Assembly: GCF_017741815.1 (NCBI RefSeq)
Contig: NZ_JAGHMF010000045.1
Span: 43,519 to 107,518 of the forward strand
Reading direction: 5' to 3'
Origin: Rhizobium sp. 16-488-2b
GTDB lineage: Bacteria > Pseudomonadota > Alphaproteobacteria > Rhizobiales > Rhizobiaceae
DNA: 64,000 bases
Numbering within the stretch: the first letter of the stretch is position 1; the number at the start of each line of letters is the position of its first letter. Below, one piece after another: positions 18,074 to 26,826 of this stretch. Made by a program: the position numbers and the translations under genes. The notes beneath the pieces were generated by a model, which had not been told where the DNA came from, ran no database searches, and saw only the letters and a program-made list of their open reading frames with translations.

Positions 18074-18258
18074 ATGTGCTGCCGGTCACGCGTCGCGCGC
18101 CCCCGGCCAGGTTGCCTGCAACGGCCAACGCACCCTCCCCCGCAGGTGTCGAGATTTACAAGAAGCAAGTTCTCGATGCGCTTAAATCCGCAGAAATCCT
18201 GGATGATCACCATACTACCCGCCGACTGATCATCCACTTTCACCCAATGGAGAGCGCT

Positions 18259-19713
18259 ATGACTGAGAAAAGCCTTACGACCGCCGCAGGCGCGCCCGTG
18301 GTCGATAATTTCAATATCGAAACAGCGGGCCGCCGCGGCCCGGCCCTATTGCAGGACGTATGGCTGATCGAGAAGCTCGCCCATTTCGATCGTGAGGTCA
18401 TTCCAGAACGGCGCATGCATGCCAAAGGCGCCGGTGCGCACGGAACCTTCACCGTCACCCATAATATTCGGCAGTATACGAAAGCCGCGGTTTTCTCCGA
18501 AATTGGCAAGCAGACACCAATGTTCGTCCGGTTTTCGACGGTTGCCGGCGAGCGTGGTGCGGCCGACGCCGAACGCGACATCCGCGGCTTTGCAATGAAA
18601 TTCTACACCGAACAGGGCAACTGGGACCTCGTTGGCAACAACACTCCCGTTTTCTTCTTCCGTGATCCGCTCCGTTTCCCCGACCTGAACCACGCCATAA
18701 AGCGCGACCCACGTACCGGGATGCGAAGCGCCGAAAACAACTGGGACTTCTGGACGCTTCTTCCGGAGGCGCTGCACCAAGTCACGATCGTCATGTCTGA
18801 GCGCGGTATTCCGCAAAGCTTCAGGCACATGCACGGGTTCGGATCGCATACCTACAGCTTCATCAACGCAGAGAATGAACGGACGTGGGTAAAGTTCACC
18901 TTCAAGACGCAGCAGTCGATCCAGAATCTCTCGGACGCGGAAGCCACTGCACTAATCGGGGCCGACCGAGAAAGCCACCAGCGCGATCTATTCGAGAGCA
19001 TCGAGCGCGGGGAATTCCCACGGTGGAAGATGTACATTCAGGTGATGAGCGAGAAGCAGGCGGCCTCGCATCGGCACAACCCCTTCGACTTGACCAAGGT
19101 CTGGCCACATGCGGATTATCCGTTGCACGAGGTGGGCTATTTCGAACTCAACCGCAACCCTGAGAACTTCTTTGCCGAGGTCGAGCAAGCCTCCTTCACT
19201 CCCGCCAACATAGTGCCGGGGATCAGTTTTTCGCCGGACAAGATGCTGCAGGCGCGTCTGTTCTCCTACGGTGACGCCGCCCGTTACCGCCTCGGTGTGA
19301 ACCATCATCAGATCCCGGTAAACGCTCCGAAATGCCCAGTCCATTCGTATCACCGTGACGGCGCGATGCGAATTGACGGCAACCATGGCGCAACGACTTC
19401 GTACGTGCCCAACTCGGCTGACCAGTGGGCCGAGCAGCCAGACTTCCGCGAGCCTCCACTGGCCTTGGAAGGCACGGCTGCCCACTGGGACCACCGGATC
19501 GACGAGGATCATTACGAGCAGCCTGGCAACCTCTTCCGAGCGATGTCTGCCCAACAGAGGACCGCGCTTTTTGAGAACACTGCTCGGGCTATGGCGGGCA
19601 CTTCCGTCAAAGTCCAGGAGCGTCACATCCTCAACTGTACAAAGGCCGACCCAGCATATGGAGCGGGGATCGCCCGTGCGCTCGGCTTCGCCCTCAACAG
19701 CGCTGCCGAGTAG
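18259..19713 (+). CDS. katA: Monofunctional haem catalase, small-subunit clade
   Basis: The protein has 484 residues and converts hydrogen peroxide to water and oxygen. The catalytic His54 lies in RRMHAKGAGAHG, and the distal Asn in WDLVGNNTPVFFFRDP. The proximal haem ligand Tyr337 is in RLFSYGDAARYRLG. The length fits the small-subunit (clade 3) type, with no C-terminal flavodoxin-like domain. The start is the ATG at 18259, preceded by GGAGAG. The frame is open up to 18028, but that part overlaps the end of corA and has no catalase character. GAGATTTACAAG at 18151-18162 resembles the recurrent upstream motif. No signal peptide is seen, so it is cytoplasmic. Confidence 0.95.
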   Translation: MTEKSLTTAAGAPVVDNFNIETAGRRGPALLQDVWLIEKLAHFDREVIPERRMHAKGAGAHGTFTVTHNIRQYTKAAVFSEIGKQTPMFVRFSTVAGERGAADAERDIRGFAMKFYTEQGNWDLVGNNTPVFFFRDPLRFPDLNHAIKRDPRTGMRSAENNWDFWTLLPEALHQVTIVMSERGIPQSFRHMHGFGSHTYSFINAENERTWVKFTFKTQQSIQNLSDAEATALIGADRESHQRDLFESIERGEFPRWKMYIQVMSEKQAASHRHNPFDLTKVWPHADYPLHEVGYFELNRNPENFFAEVEQASFTPANIVPGISFSPDKMLQARLFSYGDAARYRLGVNHHQIPVNAPKCPVHSYHRDGAMRIDGNHGATTSYVPNSADQWAEQPDFREPPLALEGTAAHWDHRIDEDHYEQPGNLFRAMSAQQRTALFENTARAMAGTSVKVQERHILNCTKADPAYGAGIARALGFALNSAAE

Positions 19714-19834
19714 GTTTCGTCTCGACAATTCGAACGCCCGACGGTTTTGTCGGCGCTACGAATTAACGAGAGAAACCAGGAGAACGACGCTGTACAACGC
19801 ACCGCGAGGTTCAGTGTCGTCGACGCCTAAGTTC

Positions 19835-19854
19835 CCCCGCCCTCGAGGGCGGGG
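19835..19854. other. Perfect 20-bp GC palindrome after the catalase gene
   Basis: CCCCGCCCTCGAGGGCGGGG forms a perfect hairpin about 120 bases after the katA stop. There is no T-run, so it is not a standard terminator. Hairpins of this type are common at the right ends of IS200/IS605-type elements, so it might be a scar, or simply an mRNA 3' end structure. Confidence 0.45.
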
Positions 19855-19902
19855 ATGACGGCTTGCCCGCCGCCGGCCCCCCGTACTCAGTAGGACTCGT
19901 CG

Positions 19903-20802
19903 CTAGCAATCCAGCTTCGGGTCCTTGGACGTCAGATACCGTACCAGATCACGGGCGTGGACGGGCAGCGCGGAGAAACTACGCGCACAGACGAGGAGGT
20001 GGCGCAGCGCCCAACCGTCTGATAGTGCGACGGTCTTGAATGCCATTTCGGCCTGATATCGCAACGCATAGACCTCGGGCACTATCGACAACCCGATACC
20101 GCTGCTGGTCATCGCGCAGATATCTTCAAAACTATCGAGTCGAACGCGCAGCTTGAATGGTTTCCCCTCCCTTGCAGCGTGCGATGCGAGATGCCCTTGA
20201 AGCGCGCTCTCAGCAGGAAGACCGACGAAAGGCTCGTCCAGGACTTCGCTAAACCTGACGCTCCCCCGTTCTGCGAACCGATGGTCGCCCGGTACGACGA
20301 GCACGAGACGATCTGTCTCGAAAGGCCAGGTTTCCAGCGTCCCGGTATCGGCCGTATCTGCCGCAATGCCGATGTCAGCGTGGGCGCCCGCCACCGCTGC
20401 AATGACATCGACGCTCTGCCGTTCCTCCAAGTCTATGTCGATGGTGGGGTGGTCGGCCAAAAATCCACGTAGAATTTCGGGAAGGTGAGCCATAGCGGCA
20501 CGACCGGAAAACAGCGTTACTCGACCTCGAAGTCCGCGGGCGTAAAGTTGCAGATCTCCCCGCATCTGCTCCATCTGTCCAAGAACGATCCTGGCATGAT
20601 GGACGAGCGCTTCCCCAGCGCCGGTTGCTCGAACACCTCGCGGGCCCCGATCGAGAAGCAGCACGCCGCTGGCCTCTTCCATACCCCTTATCCTGGCGCT
20701 CGCAGACGGCAACGCCATTCCCGCTTTTTCAGCTCCTTGGGTTATGCTCTCCGCGTCAACGACATGGAGGAACAGACGTAGATCAACCAAATCGAAGCGC
20801 AT
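19903..20802 (-). CDS. LysR-family transcriptional regulator
   Basis: The protein has 299 residues. The N-terminal winged helix-turn-helix starts MRFDLVDLRLFLHVVDAESITQGAEKAG and is followed by the linker helix and a periplasmic-binding-protein-like effector domain. The recognition-helix region ALPSASARIRGMEE fits the family. LysR proteins bind DNA as tetramers and usually control a divergent gene with a small-molecule coinducer. The divergent neighbour is the 47-residue membrane peptide at 20919, and beyond it the isochorismatase-family gene on the same strand as this regulator. The coinducer cannot be told from sequence. Confidence 0.92.
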   Translation of the reverse strand: MRFDLVDLRLFLHVVDAESITQGAEKAGMALPSASARIRGMEEASGVLLLDRGPRGVRATGAGEALVHHARIVLGQMEQMRGDLQLYARGLRGRVTLFSGRAAMAHLPEILRGFLADHPTIDIDLEERQSVDVIAAVAGAHADIGIAADTADTGTLETWPFETDRLVLVVPGDHRFAERGSVRFSEVLDEPFVGLPAESALQGHLASHAAREGKPFKLRVRLDSFEDICAMTSSGIGLSIVPEVYALRYQAEMAFKTVALSDGWALRHLLVCARSFSALPVHARDLVRYLTSKDPKLDC

Positions 20803-20918
20803 CGTTCCCCCCTGAGGACCCTTCGGATTTACCTAAGGGCCACGTTGTATCTCCCGCATTGTGCAAAGTCGCCCACTCGAGGAACCTATCATCGAAATTT
20901 TCCAGGGAGGGACGATAG

Positions 20919-21062
20919 ATGGACGCTTCTGAGGCACTCTTGCGCGCGATTGCATGGAGACTGGCGCTGCTTTTGATAGCGGTCTTCGTGGCGAGAACCG
21001 TTCCAGATGGCAGGCCTGCTGAGGTGCATGCCCCTGCTTTACAGGACAGTTCGCTCAACTAG
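20919..21062 (+). CDS. 47-residue membrane peptide
   Basis: This very short gene has an ATG at 20919 and a stop at 21060-21062. The ribosome site GGGAGG is well spaced (seven bases). The peptide begins MDASEALLRAIAWRLALL and has one hydrophobic segment (LALLLIAVFVA, about residues 15-26), followed by a polar tail. It lies divergently to the LysR gene, 116 bases away, a position often occupied by a LysR target. It has no recognised family. The good ribosome site and clear membrane segment support it, but its small size leaves doubt. Confidence 0.5.
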   Translation: MDASEALLRAIAWRLALLLIAVFVARTVPDGRPAEVHAPALQDSSLN

Positions 21063-21222
21063 CGCCGCGACTTTTGAGAACTTCAGTGTTTGGGGAGCGG
21101 CTGTCTGCGAATGATGGCATGTGGAGGTCTGCCGATGTCGGCATGCGCATACAGAAAAGCGGCGGGAAGTTTCCGCCGCCGTAGAAATTCGATTCCTATT
21201 CACGCACTTTGGCACGAGGCCT

Positions 21223-21969
21223 TCAGCTGGCCAGCGGTACAGCGCGGGTGGCGGCCGCCTGGGCAAGCCGATCGGCCGCCTCTTCCGTCGTCCACAAAGC
21301 GTTGGCGAACCAACGGAAGTTTACCAGAGCCGCGAGATAGGCATCGCCCTCTGGAAGTTTGCTTCCGGCAGTGGCGTCTCGGACAACAGCAACCTCGAAT
21401 CCTTTCTCGACGAAGTCTCGCAGATGGGACTCGACGCAGAAGTTCGCCGCCATGCCCGCGAGGATGACTTTGTCGACCCGCTTCTTCCGCAGCTGAAAGA
21501 CGACATCGTTGGTCTGTGGACCCGCAATCTTGTGCGGCGATGCCACAATGGTTTTGCCATCCTCGATGTACTGCTTGTACTCGGGCATCCAATCGGCGCC
21601 GGAGTTGTCGAAACCTTCCAGCGAAAGCGGGTCGCGGCGGTCGAACATCCGTAGTTTGTGCATGAGCGTCTCGCCCGTGGCAGCGAAATCCCAGCGGTGA
21701 TCGAACGGATAGTAGTAGTGGGGCGAAATGACCACCTCAATGCCGGCCTTCTTCGACGCTTCAAAAAGCTTGCCGATGTTCTCGACCGTATTGTGTTCGC
21801 TGATGCTTTCACCGAACGCGCCCCAGCCAGCGCCCTTAGGGCTAAGGAAGTCGATCTGCGGATCGGTGATGACCAGCGCCGTCCGCGCGATATCGACCTC
21901 GACGTCGGTCTTGGGCAGTGCGGGATTCTCTGGATCACGGTAGGCGATGGGCAATGGTTTTTTGGTCAT
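21223..21969 (-). CDS. Isochorismatase-family cysteine hydrolase
   Basis: The protein has 248 residues and an alpha/beta fold of the isochorismatase/nicotinamidase superfamily. The expected triad is visible: Asp36 in ITDPQIDF, Lys in ASPHKIAG and Cys178 in GMAANFCVESHLRD. Members hydrolyse isochorismate, nicotinamide, N-carbamoyl compounds or similar amides; the exact substrate cannot be told. The start ATG at 21969 is preceded by AAAAGGAACCTCA, a strong ribosome site. The motif GATGGTACAAT (minus strand, 22085-22095) lies 115 bases upstream. The LysR gene further along may regulate it. Confidence 0.9.
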   Translation of the reverse strand: MTKKPLPIAYRDPENPALPKTDVEVDIARTALVITDPQIDFLSPKGAGWGAFGESISEHNTVENIGKLFEASKKAGIEVVISPHYYYPFDHRWDFAATGETLMHKLRMFDRRDPLSLEGFDNSGADWMPEYKQYIEDGKTIVASPHKIAGPQTNDVVFQLRKKRVDKVILAGMAANFCVESHLRDFVEKGFEVAVVRDATAGSKLPEGDAYLAALVNFRWFANALWTTEEAADRLAQAAATRAVPLAS

Positions 21970-22084
21970 TGAGGTTCCTTTTGCGAGATGCTGGCGCTTT
22001 GGTATCCATCGCTTGGAGTCTCCGGAGGGCGAAAGCTCTCCTCGGTAGATACGAGGTCATCTTCCGACGAGCAGCCTCACATCG

Positions 22085-22095
22085 ATTGTACCATC
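22085..22095 (-). promoter_or_regulatory. GATnnTACAAT motif before isochorismatase-family gene
   Basis: The minus strand reads GATGGTACAAT, an exact match to the recurrent motif, 115 bases before the start codon at 21969. Confidence 0.45.
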
Positions 22096-22223
22096 CACCC
22101 TCCTTGCTCGGCGCCTAAGGAAATCTTGTCGAGAAGGGAGATGACCCGCTCGACTGTGACCTCATTTTCCGTTGTCGGCTCAGGCCATTGAGGTCAGACC
22201 GATGTATCGAACAAGCGCCGTCG

Positions 22224-24077
22224 TCATCCTCCTAGTTGAGGATCAAACGCTGAGCTCCATTCCGGTGTGCGCAAATGCTCCGTGATCGAATACACTCGCG
22301 CGTCGGAGGCCTGGGTCGACCCGCCAGCGAGCTGGTGCATTCTTGGACGGATGCCGTCCATGAGCATCTTTCCGTGCGAATGTTCGAATGACACGGGTGT
22401 CAAACCATTCAAGGGAATAAACCCGGTTATCGCAGGAGCGGCAGCAGGCATGCCAGATGCGTTCCATTCCTGCTTCCCGCGCTTTCTAGCGCTGTCGTAC
22501 AAAGTCGATTGGATTTGCTGGCGTGCCACACGGGCAGCGTTGACCAAACTGTCACGACGGATCGCAGTTTCGTCTGCAATGGCGGCGTCGACAAGGTCCG
22601 GATCGATGCTGTCGAACGCCATCTTGAGGTGCGCGGCCTGCGCGAACGAATGTTCCACGTCGTTGAGAGGCGTGAAGACCTCTGTCACGCGTGTCACGCC
22701 ATTGCGTTGTCTCTCCGCTGCCGCAGTCGACAGTTCGAACTGCATCTCAGGTGCTGTGCGAAAGTCCCGATCACGATGTAGAACGATGCGAGCATCGGGG
22801 CGCATGTCGGTGATCATGTTTGCAAGGAGCCGGGCAGCCGGTAGATTGCCGCAGCCGTTGTAGGAAATGACCGCGAGGTTTTCTGGTGCGCCGTTCGCCT
22901 TGGCCAGGGCAGTTACCGGTCTCGTTACCTTGTCTTCTGTCATCAAGATGACTGGCCGGGCGGCGTCGAATGCATCTGCGCCTGCAGACAATGCCCCGAG
23001 GGTCATCAGCACTGGGATTGCAGGTCGCTTCGTTTCATCGACAGGGACCTTTGCACCGTCGCTCATCCAGACAACCGCAGCGTCGGAATCATACATCAGT
23101 CTCTGGATCAATTGAGGCGAATGGCTGGCGAACAGAATTCGGGTGTTAGTCTCGGCGGCGACACCTCTCAGCGCTTCGTAGAGGCGGGACTGACTATCGG
23201 CGTGGAGGTGAGCGTCGGGCTCGTCAAGTAACAGAAGCGGCGGCGCGTAAAAGCAGGCGTACGCTATTATCTGGATCACCTGGAGAATCCCGGTCGATGC
23301 CATATCCAATGTCACCCTGGCATCAGGGGTCACGACATCGACTCTGACATATCTGTCGTGTTGGGGATCATGTTCAACGATAACTCTGGTGCCTGGGTAG
23401 CAGCGGTCAAGCAGCGTCGAAAACGTTTTCCATCCGCTGGCAGGGAGGAGGCCGATGTCGCGGCCGTTCCGCCAGACGCCCTTTGCCATTTCGTCCAAAT
23501 CTCTCGTGAACAGATGGTCGAGCACAGTTCGCAGGTATAGGTTCGCGTCGCCGTGCATCACGGCTGCGTCCATAGCACCCTTCGTTCGCCACTCTTCTCT
23601 CATCGGAATCCCTGAAAGACCAGGCGTGAAGATCGAGAACGGGCGATCCCCATCCGCGAGCACTGCTGCAAGGTCGTTGTCGCCCTCGCGTGTCAACGAG
23701 ATGTTGGCGTTTTTTCCCCGGCGTATCTCGACCTTCAGCTCTTTACTGTCTCCAGTGTCGACGTCGACGCCTCGGTAGGTGATCGAGTATCCGAGATTTT
23801 GAGTGGCCCTGTCGCCCCGGCGCAGGTCCAAAAGTTGAGCGGTCGGGCGAAAGAGCACCGAGTCATTCGAAACTGTCGCGCCGAAGGTCGCCGAGCCGCC
23901 GTTAGTGCCGCGAAAAGCTGCTTGCAGCACGGAGACGCCAAGCTGAGCTGCTTGAAGCGCGCTGCTCTTGCCGCTGGTATTGCCACCAACGAGAGCAGTG
24001 ATAGGCTTCAAGTCAATTGATAGCGTCTCGATCCGCTTAAAATTTTCAACAATTATCTCGTCAAGACGGATCTGCAT
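22224..24077 (-). CDS. OLD-like ATPase with C-terminal TOPRIM-type domain
   Basis: The protein has 617 residues. The N-terminus is SMC/ABC-like: MQIRLDEIIVENFKRIE, then Walker A GGNTSGKSS (31-39). Walker B is LLLLDEPDAHLHADSQ near residue 284, with a downstream His switch in FASHSPQLIQRL. The C-terminal part contains ILMTEDKVTR and LHRDRDF. This Glu plus Asp-x-Asp pattern matches the metal-binding residues of TOPRIM nucleases of the OLD/GajA type. No UvrD partner or other Gabija-type gene is adjacent, so it resembles stand-alone OLD proteins, which act in phage interference or DNA repair. The ATG at 24077 starts the canonical sequence; a GTG at 24089 adds four residues. A defence role is inferred from family only. 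Confidence 0.78.
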   Translation of the reverse strand: MQIRLDEIIVENFKRIETLSIDLKPITALVGGNTSGKSSALQAAQLGVSVLQAAFRGTNGGSATFGATVSNDSVLFRPTAQLLDLRRGDRATQNLGYSITYRGVDVDTGDSKELKVEIRRGKNANISLTREGDNDLAAVLADGDRPFSIFTPGLSGIPMREEWRTKGAMDAAVMHGDANLYLRTVLDHLFTRDLDEMAKGVWRNGRDIGLLPASGWKTFSTLLDRCYPGTRVIVEHDPQHDRYVRVDVVTPDARVTLDMASTGILQVIQIIAYACFYAPPLLLLDEPDAHLHADSQSRLYEALRGVAAETNTRILFASHSPQLIQRLMYDSDAAVVWMSDGAKVPVDETKRPAIPVLMTLGALSAGADAFDAARPVILMTEDKVTRPVTALAKANGAPENLAVISYNGCGNLPAARLLANMITDMRPDARIVLHRDRDFRTAPEMQFELSTAAAERQRNGVTRVTEVFTPLNDVEHSFAQAAHLKMAFDSIDPDLVDAAIADETAIRRDSLVNAARVARQQIQSTLYDSARKRGKQEWNASGMPAAAPAITGFIPLNGLTPVSFEHSHGKMLMDGIRPRMHQLAGGSTQASDARVYSITEHLRTPEWSSAFDPQLGG

Positions 24078-24197
24078 GCTTTGTCCCACTCTGGATTATT
24101 TTGAATTTCTTTGATGAAGGGGTAAGCCGACTGAACCGGCGAGCGTTAGCCTGCCCGTCTGTGCTACCCGTCACACGGAGCGAGGGCCTTTGTCAGA

Positions 24198-24602
24198 TTA
24201 CCCTCGTGTGCTTTGTGCGTCCGCCACACATCGTACAAGTTCATCCGCGTCGATAGGTTTATTGAGAAAATGGACCGCCCCGTTCTCGAGCGCTTTCATC
24301 CTCGTGACGTCGTCGTCGTGCGAGGTGACAAAAACGATTGGAAGCGTGATGCGCTGTCGCTGCAGTAGGGCCTGGAGCTCCAAACCGCTCATTCCCGGCA
24401 GGCGTTGATCCAGGACGAGGCATTTGACTTCGTCGTGACACTCCGAGTCGATGAACGCTTCGGCCGATCCAAAGGCCTTCACCTCGTATCCGTACGACGA
24501 CATCAGGTCTGCATACGCAAGCCTGACCCCGTCATCGTCCTCAACTATTGCGATCGTTAGCAATTTCCGTGGCTCCAACGGCCTCTTTGGAACTCTACCC
24601 AT
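24198..24602 (-). CDS. Single-domain response regulator (receiver only)
   Basis: The protein has 134 residues. It is a complete receiver: acidic pair EDD in IAIVEDDDGVRLAYADLM, phospho-accepting Asp in CLVLDQRLPGMSGLELQ, Ser/Thr in VFVTSHDDD and Lys in FLNKPIDADEL. No output domain follows, so it acts by protein contact, for example as a phosphate sink or a kinase modulator. It closely resembles the receiver at 55775-56158 (same LDQRLPGM and ITSxDDxVTR features), and the two are probably paralogues. No kinase is adjacent. It is transcribed toward the OLD-like gene, 120 bases upstream of it. Confidence 0.9.
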   Translation of the reverse strand: MGRVPKRPLEPRKLLTIAIVEDDDGVRLAYADLMSSYGYEVKAFGSAEAFIDSECHDEVKCLVLDQRLPGMSGLELQALLQRQRITLPIVFVTSHDDDVTRMKALENGAVHFLNKPIDADELVRCVADAQSTRG

Positions 24603-24941
24603 GATAGCTTTGCGGAATACGGATGATACAAAGCATTCAGGGGCTTCTTATCCCAACGCGGCTAACGACTCTACAGACGAACGCACGGACCGGGAAATCG
24701 AGATCCAAATCTTCGGGCATCCAGTTCGCGAAATAACGAACGTGCGCGCGACCTTATCAGACGCCTAGCTCCCGTCCACCTAGCTCTAGGTATAGAGGCC
24801 TGCCGAAAGCTCTCGTGCATGATCATACAATAATGTCGAACATCATCGTCCTAGTTTGCTCCCACACGGCGACTGACGAGCCGCTCCACGCTGACAAATG
24901 AACGCGGAAGTCGAGGACGGCCGCCGAAAGGGAGTTAGAAA
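24603..24941. other. Divergent intergenic region before the oxidoreductase operon
   Basis: There is no convincing gene in this gap. It separates the receiver gene (minus) from the aldo/keto reductase (plus) and contains the exact motif GATCATACAAT at 24821-24831 and a weaker GATGATACAAA at about 24620. Confidence 0.4.
24821..24831 (+). promoter_or_regulatory. GATnnTACAAT motif before aldo/keto reductase operon
   Basis: GATCATACAAT is an exact match to the recurrent motif, 110 bases before the ATG at 24942. Confidence 0.45.
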
Positions 24942-25805
24942 ATGGACAACCTCAAGACGATCGCAAGCTACTCCGGAACTTTCAGGATCGGCGATTTCGT
25001 CGTCAACAGGCTGGGGTTCGGCTCAATGCGCCTCACGGGTCGCGGCATCTGGGGTCCCCCCGCGGATCGCGCCGAAGCGCTGGCCACGGTACGCCGCGCA
25101 GCCGAACTAGGGGTAAATTTTATCGACACCGCAGATTCCTACGGCCCAGACGTCGCCGAGGAGTTAATCGGTGAGGCCTTGGCGGGCCGCGACGACATTC
25201 TCGTTGCCACGAAGGCCGGCCTGCGCCGTCCTGGTCCGGACCAGTGGATGCCTCACGGTCGACCCGAATATTTGATCGAGCGTGCAAAGGGCAGCCTTAA
25301 GAAGCTTGGCGTCAAGCAGATCGGCCTTTGGCAGCTGCACAGGGTCGATCCACGCGTGCCTATGCAGGATCAGTTCGCCGCCGTACGGCAACTCCTCGAT
25401 GAGGGCGTAATTGCGAATGCCGGCCTCAGCGAGGTTTCCGTTGAAGAGATCGAGGTCGCTTCCCAGTATTTCAAAGTCGCGACAGTTCAGAACCGCTACA
25501 ATCTCGTCGACCGCGGCAGCGAAGATGTGCTCGATTATTGCGAAAGAAACGGGATCGGGTTCATCCCGTGGTTCCCATTGGCTGCCGGCGACCTCGCCCG
25601 CCCAGGTGGGGTTCTTGACTCGCTTGCCAAGCGCCACGCCGCGACAGCCGGTCAGATCGCGCTGGCTTGGATGCTCAAGCGGAGCCGTGTGATGCTGCCG
25701 ATCCCAGGAACTTCAAAGGTAAGCCATTTGGAGCAGAACGTCGCAGCTGCGCGTATTCAGCTCTCCGACGACGAATTCCAGGAACTAGAGAACAACATCG
25801 GTTGA
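24942..25805 (+). CDS. Aldo/keto reductase
   Basis: The protein has 287 residues and a TIM-barrel oxidoreductase fold using NADPH to reduce aldehydes or ketones. The catalytic tetrad is present: Asp62 and Tyr67 (FIDTADSYG), Lys91 (VATKAG) and His133 (WQLHRVD). The C-terminal cofactor motif LPIPGTSKVSHLEQN is typical. The start is an ATG at 24942 with ribosome site AAAGGGAG. It is the first gene of a probable four-gene unit with the alpha/beta hydrolase, the 239-residue unknown and the alcohol dehydrogenase, all on the plus strand. The set looks like a carbonyl-detoxification or catabolic module, but the substrate is unknown. Confidence 0.93.
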   Translation: MDNLKTIASYSGTFRIGDFVVNRLGFGSMRLTGRGIWGPPADRAEALATVRRAAELGVNFIDTADSYGPDVAEELIGEALAGRDDILVATKAGLRRPGPDQWMPHGRPEYLIERAKGSLKKLGVKQIGLWQLHRVDPRVPMQDQFAAVRQLLDEGVIANAGLSEVSVEEIEVASQYFKVATVQNRYNLVDRGSEDVLDYCERNGIGFIPWFPLAAGDLARPGGVLDSLAKRHAATAGQIALAWMLKRSRVMLPIPGTSKVSHLEQNVAAARIQLSDDEFQELENNIG

Positions 25806-25968
25806 TCTCCGCGCGTGCGGCAGATCGCGCCGGGGCACGCCGGCGGCCATTCGACGAGACGTCCGTCTTTCTCACTGAAGGGCGGATTCCGAAACCCTTC
25901 GCCAACAAGCTCGACGCTTGGCGTGGCAAGGGCCCCAGAAAAATTCGAGAAGAGCAAAGGATTATCTA

Positions 25969-26799
25969 ATGGCCACCACATTGGAAGCCGCATCGACTGA
26001 ATATGTCGAGGTGCAAGGGGCAGAGTTGGCGTATCGCCGAATCGGACATCGTTTCGCGCGAAAGCTCGTCCTTTTACAGCACTTCACCGGAACGATGGAT
26101 TCGTGGGATCCGGCAGTCGTCAATTCACTGGCCGAGGTTAGCGAGGTCTTTGTGTTCGACAACGCCGGCGTCGGGTCATCCGGCGGATCGACGCCTGACA
26201 ACGTTGAGGGAATGGCAGACTACGCCGAGGGTTTCATCGGCGCGCTGGGCCTCGGCGAAGTCGATCTTCTGGGCTTTTCGCTTGGAGGTTTCCTCGCACA
26301 GGTCATGGCTGAGCGTAAGCGTGTGGCGATCGGACGGATGGTCGTTGCCGGAAGCGCACCCGTCGGTGGCGAGGAGCATCTCCTCGAGGTTGTCGAGAAG
26401 GCGTTAGCGCAGAATGCCCCAGACGTGCGACTTCCACTGTTCTTCACTCCATCAGCAAGGAGCCAGGCAGCCGGAAAGGCTTTCATCGACAGGACGCTCG
26501 CTCGTTCTCACGATCGAGCTCCCGACAAGGGTGACTCGGTCAGCGATCCACAGGCCAAGGCGATTATAGAGTGGTGTGCGCGGACGGACCCAGACCATCT
26601 GTCGCTCAAGTCGATAGCGACCCCAACGCTTATCGTCCATGGCAGCGATGACACGATGTTCCCCTCCGAGAATGCCTACACCATGTTCAAGAACATGCCG
26701 GACGCTACTCTGGTTCTTTATCCGGACTCTGGGCACGGCGCGCTCTTCCAGCAGCCGGAGAGGTTCGTTGCGCATGTGAAGACTTTTCTCGAACTCTAA
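25969..26799 (+). CDS. Alpha/beta hydrolase
   Basis: The protein has 276 residues. The nucleophile elbow is GFSLGG (Ser104), the acid is in VHGSDDTMFP (Asp about 227) and the His is in DSGHGALF (about 256), giving a complete Ser-Asp-His triad. The oxyanion region HFTGTMDSWDP fits esterase or haloperoxidase-like members. The start ATG at 25969 is preceded by AAAGGATTATCT. The frame is open to 25918, but that part has no family character. It lies 163 bases after the aldo/keto reductase and 27 bases before the next gene, so it is very probably co-transcribed with the latter. Confidence 0.92.
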   Translation: MATTLEAASTEYVEVQGAELAYRRIGHRFARKLVLLQHFTGTMDSWDPAVVNSLAEVSEVFVFDNAGVGSSGGSTPDNVEGMADYAEGFIGALGLGEVDLLGFSLGGFLAQVMAERKRVAIGRMVVAGSAPVGGEEHLLEVVEKALAQNAPDVRLPLFFTPSARSQAAGKAFIDRTLARSHDRAPDKGDSVSDPQAKAIIEWCARTDPDHLSLKSIATPTLIVHGSDDTMFPSENAYTMFKNMPDATLVLYPDSGHGALFQQPERFVAHVKTFLEL

Positions 26800-26826
26800 A
26801 AACCAACCAACTCGAAGGAATGCAAC

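Noticed and set aside
18988..19728. Minus-strand frame of 246 codons opposite katA
   Set aside because: It lies wholly inside the well-supported catalase gene and has no recognisable protein features.
22224..24077. Gabija (GajA) assignment for the OLD-like protein
   Set aside because: No UvrD-like GajB gene is adjacent on either side.
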